Shown here in pieces: positions 21,212 to 31,878 of a stretch of 64,000 bases of DNA; the stretch's first letter is position 1; each line of letters starts with the position of its first letter. The DNA is from Closterium sp. NIES-65 (lineage: Eukaryota; Streptophyta; Zygnematophyceae; Desmidiales; Closteriaceae), in assembly GCA_948144175.1 (NCBI GenBank), contig CANXME010000233.1, positions 124,001-188,000 on the forward strand, in the 5' to 3' direction. The notes beneath the pieces are model-generated. The model searched no databases, was not told the DNA's origin, and saw only the letters and a list, made by a program, of their open reading frames with translations. The position numbers were made by a program, and so were the translations under genes.

Positions 21212-24197
21212 GGCTGCTCTTCTCTCAAGAGGCGATTCAAGACTGTCGCAGTTCGGCTGAAGTTCAGGACGAACCTCCTATAGTACTCGAGGAATCCGAG
21301 GACTGCTCGCAAGGAGGAACGGTCCTTGGGCGTAGGAACGCGATCCAGGACTTCCACCTTCGCCTCTTGCACGCTCAACTTCCCGTCTCCCACTTCGAAC
21401 CCCAAGTACTGCACGGTTCGCTGGCCAAACTTGCACTTCTTCGGGTGGCAAGTCAGCCCGGCTTGTCTTATCGCGTCCAGCGTACTCCGCACATCTCGCA
21501 CATGATCCTCCTCGTTCGCACTGAACATGATCACATCATCTATGTAGCAGGCGGCTGCTGGTACCCCCCTCAACACCGTGTCCATCGTCCTCTTGAATAC
21601 CGCCGGCGCGTTCCTAGTACCGAATGGCATCACTGTCCACTCGTATAGGCCATCTGGACCGTGGAACGCGGTCTTCTTGTGGTCTTCTTCTCGGATCAGG
21701 ATCTGGTTGAAGCCTTGCCAAAGGTCCAAGGTCGAGAACACGGTAGCACCGTGCAGCTTATCAAAGATCTCCTCCGCTGACTGCATCGGATACCTATCCG
21801 GTACGGTCACCTTATTTAACCCCCGGTAATCTTCGCATATCCTCTTGGCCGACGCTTCCCCGGTAATGTCTGACCGGGACGCCACCACGGTGGCTGCTGC
21901 AAACTCACTCTCCGAACTCCGTATCAGCCTAGCCTCCAGCAGCTCCGCGCACTTGGCGGTGCATACTTCTACATCTCCCGGGCTCATCCGCCGCTTGCAA
22001 TGGTACAGTGGGGCATCGCAATTGAGCGTGATCCGCATCTCCTGCGCTTTACATCTCCCTAGTTCTTGGAGCGTGAATGCGAAGATCTGCCGATGTTCTG
22101 CCAGCACGCCTCGCAACGCAGCCGCGGCGTCTGCCCCTAGCCCTCCATCTATCTCCCATTCCATCCCGGTCGGCGTGTCCTTCTCGGCTTCGGGGGGCAA
22201 TGCCCCTCCTGCTTCTTCGCTGCCCTCCTGGCCTGCCTCGACCGCCATGAAGGTCCACCCTTCCCGTATTCGTGCGGTCCGCTGAGACTCTATGCTCTCC
22301 AACTGTTGTCTCCTCCACGCCGCCTCGCGTTCATCCTGGTAGCGCAAGCTCCCGTCTAGCTCCTGCTGTACCGCCTTGGTCTTCAGATGCATCCTGATAG
22401 TCTCCAGGATCCACGTCATGACGTTCAAATCCATTGCGCGTCCCAATGCCGCCCTCCTTTGCGCCTCCGTTACCTCCGGATGGGCCGTTGCCCCCCACTT
22501 ATGCCCCATTGATAGCTCCCTATCTTCTGCCGTAGGGGCTTCCCATCTCCACGTCCGCGAGTCGTAGACCATCCCTGGGCCGGGCAGGCTCCCTTCCATG
22601 ACGAACCCCCTGGCATCCGCAAAGGAGACTAGTGTCGGCCAGGCCCTCCTGGGCTCCCCCGGTACGTTGCACTGATACTGCGAGGGGTGGTCCTTGATAT
22701 TCACCGGCGCGGGGACCCTATTCGAGCCTAGGATATCTGTCACCAGTCTGGGGTGCGACCGCTGCATCTGGGCCAAGGAGTATCGCAGGACCGTGTCTGA
22801 TACGCCGTTCTGCCAGTACCTCCGTGGCCGGTGCGCCCTCAAGCCCAGCTGCGCCGCGTCAGCTGGCACCCCCCTCCCCAGCACCGACTGGATCTCCTCG
22901 AAGGCCCGCTTCACCGGCTCCCTCCGGTCATCGGCCATATCCACGTTCTCCTGAATGAGAATAAACTCCCTGCCCGTCTGCTGTATCATCCGCAGCACTC
23001 CTTCTAGGTCCCAGAACGAAGCTCCCCGGGGATCGTCCATTCCTCTCCCTTCCCCTGCCCGCAAGTATCCTTGGCGCTCCCAGCCCGCGACTACGAGATC
23101 TATGGGTCCCCACTCCTCCAGCTGCGGTCGGGTGATGTCACGTACGTCGTGCACTCCCCCTTCGCCCTCTAGGTTGATCGCCGAGATCGACATCTGTTGC
23201 GGGTATTCCCCGAGGAGTTTAAGCGCGTGATGGTACGCCATCTTCCTCACGACCGGGTCCTTCTCCATATGGAACCATTTCCCCGCGCAGCACCCTGCTT
23301 TCAGTGCCGCCGCTAGCCCCATTCCAATACCCCCGAACAGCTCCAGAATGCAGATGGCGCCTTCAAGATACCAGTTCTTGCTAACTCGATCCTTTAGGTC
23401 CGGCGTCCCCTGCCCAGTCTCGCTCATTTCGATTCTCCGTGTCCCTTCCTCTGCGAACTCCTGCCAGGTCCAATCGTCCAATTCCTTGGATAGGTCTGCT
23501 TCTTCAGCTCGGTACGCCGTGCGCGGTTCCTGCTTCACGAACCGAACAGGCAATGTTCCCACCACGCTCTCTGGGTCCCAGTACTGCAGCGGGTATAGCA
23601 TTTTCTCTTGCCAGGTGCAGATGGTTGCCCCCACCTTATACAGCAGCTCCATCCCCACCAGGACATCGTAGTCCTCTAACTGGGATATCCCGCATTTCAG
23701 TCGGATGCAACACTCCTTGTCCGTGCCCGGCAGCAGCGTTACTTCCACGGTCCGTTTGGTACTAGGTATCCACTTCGGGTCCCCGCCTTCCGCCGTCATG
23801 AGTAGGATCCCACTCTCCACTTGCATCTAAAAAAAAAAACCAGCCGGAGCTGCTTAGCCAATCCCTTGCCTAGGATGACATGGTACGCTCCTGTGTCGAT
23901 TATCCCTTGTCGGACGGGCAGCCCTCCCACCGTCAGGCTCCCTTTCTTCGCTATTAGCACAGATGCTTGGCAGACCATGCGTTCGTTAGGGTGCCTCCTC
24001 ATGTCACTACTAGTCGCTCCTTCCCTCCGAGCCAGCACCCGCTCCCGCCGGCTAGTGGTGCTCGAATCCCCCACCATGTTGGTGCGTGACCGCAGATCCA
24101 GTTCGATGCGCTCCCTCAGGTGCGCCATGAATCCATACTCGCGTACCAGCTCGGCTTCCGTCAGCTCGTCTTCCGCCACCTCCTCACTGGCTAACAT
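21016..24197 (-). pseudogene. Gypsy-E protease, methyltransferase and reverse transcriptase region
   Basis: Minus strand from 24197: an acidic leader, then the protease with Ile-Ile-Asp-Thr-Gly-Ala-Tyr. A protease-distal block follows (Leu-Leu-Met-Thr-Ala-Glu-Gly-Gly, Asp-Val-Leu-Val-Gly-Met-Glu-Leu-Leu). Then comes the methyltransferase domain. Then RT with Arg-Ile-Cys-Glu-Asp-Tyr-Arg-Gly-Leu-Asn-Lys, Ser-Thr-Leu-Asp-Leu-Trp-Gln-Gly-Phe, Val-Met-Pro-Phe-Gly and Tyr-Ile-Asp-Asp-Val. Most of it is one frame of 936 codons (21016-23826). A methyltransferase between protease and RT is not part of ordinary gypsy pol. Confidence 0.88.
22400..23356 (-). other. DNMT3-like C5-cytosine methyltransferase domain inside Gypsy-E pol
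   Basis: About 315 residues between protease and RT (roughly residues 158-475 of the 936-codon frame). Blocks in order: Leu-Glu-Leu-Phe-Gly-Gly-Ile-Gly-Met-Gly-Leu (AdoMet-binding motif I); Met-Glu-Lys-Asp-Pro-Val (motif II); Asp-Val-Arg-Asp-Ile-Thr (motif III); Glu-Trp-Gly-Pro-Ile-Asp-Leu-Val-Val-Ala-Gly (start of motif IV, very like the DNMT3 block); Gln-Glu-Asn-Val-Asp-Met (motif VI); Gln-Leu-Gly-Leu-Arg-Ala-His-Arg-Pro-Arg-Arg-Tyr (motif VIII); Ala-Glu-Asp-Arg-Glu-Leu-Ser-Met-Gly (motif X-like). The family would transfer a methyl group from AdoMet to cytosine in DNA. The motif IV block departs from the usual form, so activity cannot be assumed. Confidence 0.85.
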
Positions 24198-24200
24198 CGT

Positions 24201-25247
24201 CTAGCTCCGCCCTCCATTTGCCGGCATCCGCCCTAACCGAGTCTCCAGCTTCCTTATCTCCTCCTGTAGGTCCTCCTGCAACTGACCTTCTACCCCCGGC
24301 TTCCGTTTGTAGCAGTCGGCTAGCCGGTGCCCCCTCTTCCCGCAACGCTCGCACACCAGGAGGCTCGGGCAGTGTCTCTTCAAGTGCCCCGCCTCTCCGC
24401 AGGAGTGGCACCTCCTGGGGTTGCCGCGGTCGAGGGCGCTTTTCTCGGTTTCGGGGACAGCTGCAGCCGCCCAGCTCGACCGGTCCTTCTGCTTGGGAGG
24501 CCCGTCATCTAGCTGTAGCAGCCGTTGCGCGTGTTCCGTCCTCTTTGCCACCCAGTACACTTCCTTCAGCGTCACGTCGGCTCCGATTCCGTACACCACT
24601 GTCCTAACTACTGGCCGCAACTCCCCGTCCAATCCGCGCACAAATTTCTGCATCAGTAGCCGCTCGTCCCGTTTCTCCAGGTCCTTCGCCAGTTCCATCA
24701 GGCGGTTGTAGTAGGAGAGCAGCGATTCCTCTTTCTTCTGACGGAAGTCCCGGAATTCCTCCAGCCGCGCCTTCATTTGGCTGACAAACTTCTGCCGCAG
24801 TAGCTGCACGAATCTCTCTGTTGGATCCTTGATTAACCCGTGGGCCAACTCCTCCAGCACTTTGCTCCGCAACATCCGGTAGAAGGTTTCGACTTCGCCC
24901 GCGAGCGTGACGACCATCTTGCGGAAAAACTCCTGCGGGTCGAATCCCTCGCGCTCCCAGCAGTACTGGGCTGTCTCCAGCTGCATGAGATAGTTCTTCA
25001 ACGGCGGACCCACGTCGGGGATCCCCGTGTACCGATCCGCCACTTCAATCTTAGGCAAGGCGGCCACCCCCCAGTGCGCGCGTGGAAGAGGCCCCTCCTT
25101 CTCGTCCTTTAACAGCTCCAGCGCCGGTTGACTCGCCATCAACTTCCTGTGCGCGCTCGGGCCGGGGCCGTATTCTCTGCCTTTGTCACTCCACTGTCGC
25201 GCTAGGTTCGGCTCTTCCCCTTGCATACCGGGCATAAACGCCGGCAA
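24201..25247 (-). CDS. Gypsy-E gag-like capsid and zinc-knuckle protein, 348 codons
   Basis: One open frame. Residues about 75-200 are a retrotransposon gag (UBA/UBN2-like) with Tyr-Cys-Trp-Glu-Arg-Glu-Gly, a Phe-Val-Gln-Leu-Leu-Arg-Gln block and Leu-Leu-Ser-Tyr-Tyr-Asn-Arg-Leu-Met. Residues about 275-310 carry two knuckles: Cys-His-Ser-Cys-Gly-Glu-Ala-Gly-His-Leu-Lys-Arg-His-Cys and Cys-Glu-Arg-Cys-Gly-Lys-Arg-Gly-His-Arg-Leu-Ala-Asp-Cys. It lies directly upstream of the protease. The ATG at 25247 is the first in frame; the true start could be further upstream. Confidence 0.85.
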   Translation of the reverse strand: MPAFMPGMQGEEPNLARQWSDKGREYGPGPSAHRKLMASQPALELLKDEKEGPLPRAHWGVAALPKIEVADRYTGIPDVGPPLKNYLMQLETAQYCWEREGFDPQEFFRKMVVTLAGEVETFYRMLRSKVLEELAHGLIKDPTERFVQLLRQKFVSQMKARLEEFRDFRQKKEESLLSYYNRLMELAKDLEKRDERLLMQKFVRGLDGELRPVVRTVVYGIGADVTLKEVYWVAKRTEHAQRLLQLDDGPPKQKDRSSWAAAAVPETEKSALDRGNPRRCHSCGEAGHLKRHCPSLLVCERCGKRGHRLADCYKRKPGVEGQLQEDLQEEIRKLETRLGRMPANGGRS

Positions 25248-25703
25248 TTCTCGGCCGTCCCGGGCATTCCATCGGTCTTGGGCCGCTCTGATCCACCTAG
25301 CGTCGGGCGGTACTGTTCCTGGGTCTGATGCCGGAGCCCTCCTGGCCCCTTCCCTTCGCCTCGCCTCACTTTGCTCCCGCTAGTAAGGCGTCTTATAGGT
25401 GGGCGAGTCACTATGCCGCGAGGCAGGTGTGCTTCTTTCGTCGGACCGAATACTATTTGCGTGCGCGCGCCCTCCAAGCGTAGCCTGGGTAGTTTCCATC
25501 GTTCGTCGCTGGTAGCTAAAACCCGATCTCAACTGAACGTCGTCATTCATCGCTTGCTTGTTTGTAGGAAGTGTATCACTGGGCCGATCAGTGCACAGGA
25601 GGAAGCTCGGCTGGCTGCTGCTTGAACTGGCTTCTCTAGTAAGGGTTTGAAGATACTTTTTGCTAATTGAGAAAACAAAGGAGCAAGCAGAGGCCGAAAG
25701 GCC

Positions 25704-25708
25704 CTCTG
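25704..25708. repeat. Target-site duplication CTCTG of Gypsy-A1 (partner 31879-31883)
   Basis: CTCTG directly precedes TGTGAGGATC at 25709 and directly follows CTCTCACA ending at 31878. The unoccupied LTR at 18912-19244 has a single GGCCCTCTGCGC at the same spot, confirming one target site. Confidence 0.95.
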
Positions 25709-26091
25709 TGTGAGGATCTAGGATCGAGCTCAGAAAAGATTATTCAAATTGAATTGAATTGAATTGAATGTCCACCTGGGTACAACACGAGGCTATATAT
25801 AGGCTCGACACAAGGCCCCGTAACCAGGTGTTACGCGAAGGTTCCGCGGGTCGCGAAGCGTCCCGAACAGATCCTTACCGAATTCGGTAGAAGGCAATTC
25901 GGTGGCAACCAAAAAGCCAGAATTCGGTGCACGCTACCTAGCTCGGTGCTATAACTATAATAAAATATAGGAAAGCACCTAGCCTAGGAAATCAAGCAAT
26001 TCATGCATGCATATGAGTATCCTATGCTAGAAATAGCATGATAAAATAGAGGCAAGCAAGCATAGCTGGCATAAGCCGTCGTACTCTCACA
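25709..26091 (-). repeat. Gypsy-A1 3' LTR (383 bp)
   Basis: TGTGAGGATCTAGG...CGTACTCTCACA on the plus strand. It includes a GAATT microsatellite near 25749 and a TATATATA box at 25794-25801. Confidence 0.95.
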
Positions 26092-26099
26092 CGTCCCCC

Positions 26100-29000
26100 C
26101 CTCAAAGCTGGGTGGCGTGAGATACACCCTGCTTGACAAGATAGTCCTTGAGAGTACGGCGTGCGTTGCCCATATCAGCTTCTGCAACCCAACTGTCCTC
26201 AGTGGGATCGTATCCCTTCCAGCGTATCAGGAACTCGAGAGTCTTGCCACCACGGCGCCGATGAGAGAGAACGCGCTCGATCTCGTACTCGGGTTCATCC
26301 TGTATGAGAACAGAAAGGTGGTGGCGGTAGCTGCCGTCCCTGGAACTGTCGGTTGGGGTCCTTGTAGGGTTTCAGTAGCTGGATATGGAAAGCGTTGTGA
26401 AGCTTCCACGTATCTGGTAAGCGCAAGCGGAATGTTACTGGTGTCACCTGTGCCTCAACGAGAAAAGGACCACAGAAGCGAGGCCAGAGTTTGGATGGAA
26501 GGTGAGACAGGTTCAAGTTGCGCGTGTCAAGAAGCACCTGATCTCCGACTGCTACTGAGTGATCACGTTGCTGACGATCGGCATACTGCTTCTGGGAGTT
26601 CTGCATCGTGGTGAGACGTCGCCTGAGTCTTCTCCCATAGCTGCTGCATGGTGGTGACGAAGTCATGTGCGGCTTGGACGTGTGCCGGTGTAGTTGGCTG
26701 CTGTGGTGTGAGTGGTTCCCGTCCGTAACACAGGAAGAAAGGAGTTTTCCCTGTGGCCGCATGTGATGCGTTGTTGTAAGCGAACTCTAGGGTTGGTAAC
26801 TGTGTGTCCCAGTGACTGACGTCGTCCTTGCAAGCTGTGCGCAGTAACTGTTCAACCACTTGATTGAGTCACTCTGTCTGTCCGTCAGTCTGGGGGTGGT
26901 ATGCTGAAGACATTGCAAGCTTTGTCCCCAACAGTCCCATGAGCTCCTTCCAGAACTTACTCGTGAATTTGGGGTCTCTGTCTGAGATGAGTGTAGCGGG
27001 GATGCCGTGGATGGTGATGATGCGGTCGAAGAAGAGTCGAGCAGTTGCTTCAGCTGTAGCTGCGGCGTTGGTCGGTATGCAGTGACCCATTTTGGAGAAC
27101 TTATCGATCACCACGAGGATGGAATCATGTCCCCGTGAGGTCGAAGGAAGTCCTGTGATGAAGTCGAGGCTAACGAATTGCCATGGCTGCTCCGGTACGG
27201 GTAGAGGCTGAAGTAACCCTGCTTTTTTCTGCTTGCTGCTCTTAATCCGCTGGCACGTGTCGCAAGAGGTGACGAACTGCTGCACGTCTGCTGCCATCCC
27301 GGGCCACTAGTAATACTTCGCTATCCCTGCTAACGTCTTGTTGCTCCCGAAATGTCCCGCGTAAGGTACGTCGTGAAACTCCTCCAATAGGATCTGCCGT
27401 AGCGGGGCGTAATTCGGTACCCAAATCTTTCCTGAACCCTTCCTTACAGCTAAGTCTTTCTCCCACTGTAATAGCTTCTTGGTCTGTGCTGTAGCAATCT
27501 CTGCGTCCACGGAGTACCCATGTTGGAATAGACCCTTAAGCAGAGGGTTCATCCCGTCGAGCTGGATGCGTGCTACATGTCCGGGGCGGCTCAACGCGCC
27601 TGCCTTGTTGTGTAGCCCGGGCTTGTAGACGATGTCGTAGAGGAAGTGAGTTTCCAGGAAGTCCACCCACCGCACCTGTCGTCGTGAGAGTGTCGGCTGT
27701 GACTTCAGGTATTTGAGACTGCAGTGGTCAGTATAGACTGTGGTCTTGGCTCCCTCTAGGTAACACCTCCACGCCTTGAAGGCTATGACTATCGCTAAGG
27801 CTTCCTTGTCGTGAATGGGGTAGTTTAGTTCTGCTCCGTGTAGCTTCTTACTGAGGTAGGCGATGGGCTGCAAACCGCGTCCGTGATCCTGCATCAGTAC
27901 TGCTCCGACTGCTTGGTCACTAGCGTCTGCTTCTACCACGTTGTCCTTGTCTGGATCCGGCAAGATGAGCACTGGCGCTGTAGTCACTGCTGTCTGTAGC
28001 TGCTCCATGGCTTGCTGATGAAGGGTATCCCATTTGTAGGGCGTATCCTTTTTCAGTAGGTCGGTTAGTGGCGCTGCTATCTTAGCGTACTGCGGCACGA
28101 ACCTGTTGTAGTAGTTGGCGAAGCCTAGGAACTGCGGTAACTCCTTCACGTTCTCTGGTACTTTCCACTTCTTGACGGCTTCGATCTTCCGTGGGTCCAC
28201 GTGTACGCCCTCGGCACTCACCATGTGCCCGAGAAACTGCACCTTCTTCAGGGCGAAGTCGCTCTTTGACAGCTTCACGTAGAACTTGTTTTTCCGCAGG
28301 ATCTCGAACACCTTCCGCAGATGCTCCACGTGCTCCTTCATGTTCTTGGAGTAGATGAGAATGTCGTCCAGGTACACCACCACGCATTCGTCCAGCAGGG
28401 GTCGTAAGATGTGATTCATCTCCGCCTGAAACGTTGCTGGTGCGTTGCAGAGTCTGAACGGCATCACCAAGTATTCGTAGCAGCCGTATCTGGTACGGAA
28501 CGCTGTCTTGTGGACGGAGTTGTCTGCCATCTTGATCTGCCAGTAGCCCGATCGTAGGTCCAGTTTCGAAAATACTGTTGCTCCACGCAGTTGATCGAGT
28601 AGGCTGTCTATGCGCGGTATGGGATATTTGTTTTTGACTGTCTGATTGTTCAGTGCGCGGTAGTCGATGCACATCCGTAGACTGCCGTCTGGTTTTGGAG
28701 TGAAGAGAACTGGTGCGCCGTAGGGAGAGGTGGATGGGCGGATCAGTTGTCTGTCCAGTAGATACTCTATCTGTTTTTTCATGTCTATCAGTTCAGTCGG
28801 ACTCAGTCGGTATGGTGCACGTGAGACGGGTTTCGCACCTGGTTCCTCCACGATCTCGTGCTCGTGGGTGCGTACTGGAGGTACGCCTGCAAGTAGGTCG
28901 TCGGGCATTATATCCTTGTACTGCTCCAAGACCTCCTTCACTGCTGCAGGTAGCTCGGAACTCGGCTTCTCCTCCTCTGCTGCTGCCATAACCAGTGCTA

Positions 29001-30213
29001 GGTAACCCGTGTTACTCTCGTTCACCGTCTGTTCGAACCGTGCCAGTGTCGTTTCAGGTACGTCCCCTGTATCCGTCCAGCTTCGAAGTGCTATCCGCTT
29101 CCCATTGTTGTAGATGCACACCTTGATGTTGACCCAATCGATCTCGGGGTTGAATCGCTTCAGGAAATCTCGCCCCAAGATAAAATCTAATCCTTTGATG
29201 TTGGTGACTGGTAGCTTCGGCTTCCACCTCAACGCACCTATATGCAGTTGCAGTGATGCTTCGCCGTGGATAGGAAGCTTCGTACCATCCACCATGGTTG
29301 CTGAAAACTGGGTCTCTTCCGCCTTCTCTCCAATTTTCTCCAATGCTCCGCGGTCACACACTGAGTGAGATTCACCGCTGTCCACCAGTGCCTGGAGGCG
29401 TCGCCCATTGCATAACACCTCGAGGAGTAGTGGTTTCTGCTGTGCTGAGTAGCCAAAGAGGGTCTCGTTAACAGGATCATAGGGTACATCAAACTTAATA
29501 CCTTCCCTTTTTCCTATACCTGACTCAGCGCTTTCCAACTTCACCTGGGGGGTAGGAGGATTTTTCCGAGGCTTGTATAATTTTTCCTGAGCCTGGATGT
29601 CTCCTCTAAGCCTTGGCAGCTGTGTAGGCTTCACCTGTGGGCGACGGGGAGCCTTAACACTGTGCTGCGGGGAGAGAATATTAACTCCACGGAACGCACG
29701 ACCCTTCTCTACGCTCCGTAGTATTTTGCCCAACTTCTCAGGTACCTGAATAATTTCTAAAGGCTTTTTCTTGGCCTCTAGACCTCCCCTGAATTTTTTG
29801 AAGGCTTGTAAACCACGAGAAGCAATATTCTTCGTTAGAGCATCTTTATAGGATACTTTTAACGAATTCTTACTTTCGTGGGTGTTCGGCTGGAGTTTCC
29901 CGGTCGGTGCAGAGTCTTTTTTCGCGGAGCCTCCATTCGCCTCGGCGATTTCCCCTGATGCCGGCCGGTCGTGACGTTTTAAATTCGCGCCATCATTTTC
30001 TCCTTTTTTCACCCGCTCCGAAGTCGCCACGTCGTCGCCTTTTCCTGCTTTTCGGATCTTTACGCGATCGCCAGGTCGATCCGCGGCTACTAGCGATTCC
30101 CGTTTTTTTACTTCAGGGGTGCTCCACTGTTTCCGTCCCAGAGTGCCGCACGTGCTTTCTTCATTTTGTAGCACGACAAAAACTGATGTCCTGCTGCGCC
30201 GCAAAATTCGCAT
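26100..30213 (-). pseudogene. Gypsy-A1 pol region: protease, RT, RNase H, integrase, chromodomain
   Basis: A long frame of 968 codons (27307-30213) holds a Lys/Arg-rich leader and a protease with Leu-Val-Asp-Ser-Gly near residue 279. RT follows with Met-Cys-Ile-Asp-Tyr-Arg-Ala-Leu-Asn and Tyr-Leu-Asp-Asp-Ile, then RNase H with Glu-Ala-Asp-Ala-Ser-Asp and Tyr-Thr-Asp-His. It ends in the integrase zinc region (Ala-Gly-His-Phe-Gly). Downstream are the integrase core (Cys-Asp-Thr-Cys-Gln, Leu-Asp-Phe-Ile-Thr-Gly, Ser-Asp-Arg-Asp, His-Pro-Gln-Thr-Asp-Gly-Gln-Thr-Glu) and, at about 26125-26290, a chromodomain with Phe-Leu-Ile-Arg-Trp-Lys-Gly-Tyr. Confidence 0.92.
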
Positions 30214-31064
30214 TTTGTCGGCTGCTGCTTCGCGTCGTATTTGTCGATATCCATCGGTTCGGTGAACGTGGGGGGTGCCGATCGCTCCGTGTCGAATGTA
30301 CGGTTCGGCGTGAAGCGTCGTGTTTCGGGTTGACTACGAGTCAGCGCGTCGTATCGCTCGGCAGCACGCACGATGTCTCTGTAGCTGTTGTAATTCGCCG
30401 CAATCACCTGCCGCCGAATCTCCATTTTTAATCCTTCGGTGTACGCCTGGATTTTTTCGCCTTCGGTCAGGTCGGTGATGCGGTTGAACAGTATCTCCAT
30501 CTGCTGCTTGTACTGTGTTACACTACTGTATTGCTTGTGTCGGTGTATCTGCTGCCGCGCCATGTAGGTTGTATTAATTGATTCAAAACGCTCGATTAAA
30601 TCTGCCCGAAACTGCTGCCACGTTTTCTCCCCGCGGGCTACGTCGGCGTAGTAAATCCATTCGAGAGCCGGTCCACGTAACAGTGTTGCTGTGAGCCGAA
30701 TCCTTGCTGCGTCGTGTTGCGGGGTCGAACAGCCAATGGCCTCGAAGTAAATTTCGAGGGTGGCCACGAATCACCGGACGTCGGATCCCTTCGCGCTTGG
30801 ATCGAACGCCTCCAGGAGCCTCGGTCGTGCTGCTTCGAGGTTCGGCGACAGTGGTGCCATTGGTCCGTGAAATGTCGGTGTCGCCACTGCTGCTGGAGTT
30901 GTCGGTGCTGCAGTCGCTGTGGTCGCTGCTGCTGCGGTGGCGAACCCTGGTTGGCTTGTCAGAAAAGCCTCGAGTCGACGAAGCGTCGCCTGCGTCTGCT
31001 CCATGTCGGTGCGGAGGCTCGCTATGTCGCTCGTAGTCGCGTAGTTGTCGCCTTGGCCCTCCAT
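30108..31064 (-). pseudogene. Gypsy-A1 gag region
   Basis: Minus strand from 31064: a short N-terminal part with a coiled-coil-like Leu-Arg-Thr-Asp-Met-Glu-Gln segment and an Ala/Thr/Pro-rich stretch. Then the capsid domain: Ala-Thr-Leu-Leu-Arg-Gly-Pro-Ala-Leu-Glu-Trp, Trp-Gln-Gln-Phe-Arg-Ala-Asp-Leu. Then a knuckle [14 protein letters not shown] (Cys-X2-Cys-X4-His-X4-Cys). The 3' end overlaps the start of pol by about 100 bp in another frame, the usual arrangement for frameshift expression of pol in Ty3/gypsy elements. Confidence 0.85.
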
Positions 31065-31469
31065 TTGGTGATTTACAGGAAGATGCGCGACGAAAATAAT
31101 CGAATTCTAGGTGCTGGTCGACTTACTGCGAGTCAAATTGACTGTGGAATCGACGAGCGCGAATTCTGTAGGTTGCGTAAATCTCCCTTAGGCGAAATTC
31201 GCGTCCGATCTCGGCCGTTGAGGAGAAAATCGATCAGACGCTCCAAATTCCAACTTTTTTGGGCGAAATTCTCTGGGCCGTTGAGATGAAACTCGATCAA
31301 ACGGTCGAAACTCCAACCTTTCCACCAGTAAATCTGAGGGGTGTTCGAAAACCGAATCGAGGGGGACTTAGAAAAATTGCGCGGAACTGGTTTTACATAC
31401 CCGTATCGGCGCTTTCATCGTCGCCCCCGCGGTTTTTAAAGGCCGGAACTAAGCGGTTGAAGACCTCGC
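31065..31469 (-). other. Gypsy-A1 untranslated leader
   Basis: About 400 bp between the primer-binding-like site and gag with repeated AATTC/GAAATTC and CGATCAAACGG-type motifs. No convincing reading frame. Probably leader and packaging sequence. Confidence 0.6.
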
Positions 31470-31494
31470 GTGTAAACCCGCTCTGATTACCAAG
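31470..31494 (-). other. Gypsy-A1 primer-binding-like site
   Basis: The minus strand just inside the 5' LTR reads CTTGGTAATCAGAGCGGG, close to the TGGTATCAGAGC type complementary to initiator-Met tRNA but with differences. The exact primer is uncertain. Confidence 0.6.
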
Positions 31495-31878
31495 TGTGAG
31501 GATCTAGGATCGAGCTCAGAAAAGATGATTCAAATTGAATTGAATTGAATTGAATGTCCACCTGGGTACAACACGAGGCTATATATAGGCTCGACACAAG
31601 GCCCCGTAACCAGGTGTTACGCGAAGGTTCCGCGGGTCGCGAAGCGTCCCGAACAGATCCTTACCGAATTCGGTAGAAGGCAATTCGGTGGCAATCGAAA
31701 AGCCAGAATTCGGTGCACGCTACCTAGCTCGGTGCTATAACTATAATAAAATATAGGAAAGCACCTAGCCTAGGAAATCAAGCAATTCATGCATGCACTA
31801 TGATTATCCTATGCTAGAAATAGCATGATAAAGTAGAGGCAAGGAAGCATAGCTGGCATAAGCCGTCGTACTCTCACA
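31495..31878 (-). repeat. Gypsy-A1 5' LTR (384 bp)
   Basis: Same ends as the 3' LTR, about 98 percent identical by eye. As the 5' LTR it would hold the promoter. Confidence 0.95.
31580..31587 (-). promoter_or_regulatory. Likely TATA box of the Gypsy-A1 promoter
   Basis: TATATATA in the context GAGCCTATATATAGCCTCG on the minus strand, upstream of the GAATT repeat and the LTR 3' end. It is conserved in all Gypsy-A LTR copies here (14322, 25794, 35060, 44311), which supports function in the family. Confidence 0.7.

Larger units (their letters stand above)
25709..31878 (-). mobile_element. Gypsy-A1, Ty3/gypsy chromovirus, both LTRs and target duplication present
   Basis: 6170 bp. Minus-strand order: 5' LTR (31495-31878), primer-binding-like site, gag, pol with protease, RT, RNase H, integrase and chromodomain, purine tract (GGGGGG near 26095), 3' LTR (25709-26091). 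The LTRs differ by only about 2 percent by eye, so the insertion is young and clearly later than Gypsy-E. Structure looks nearly whole; the reading frames have a small number of breaks. Confidence 0.95.
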
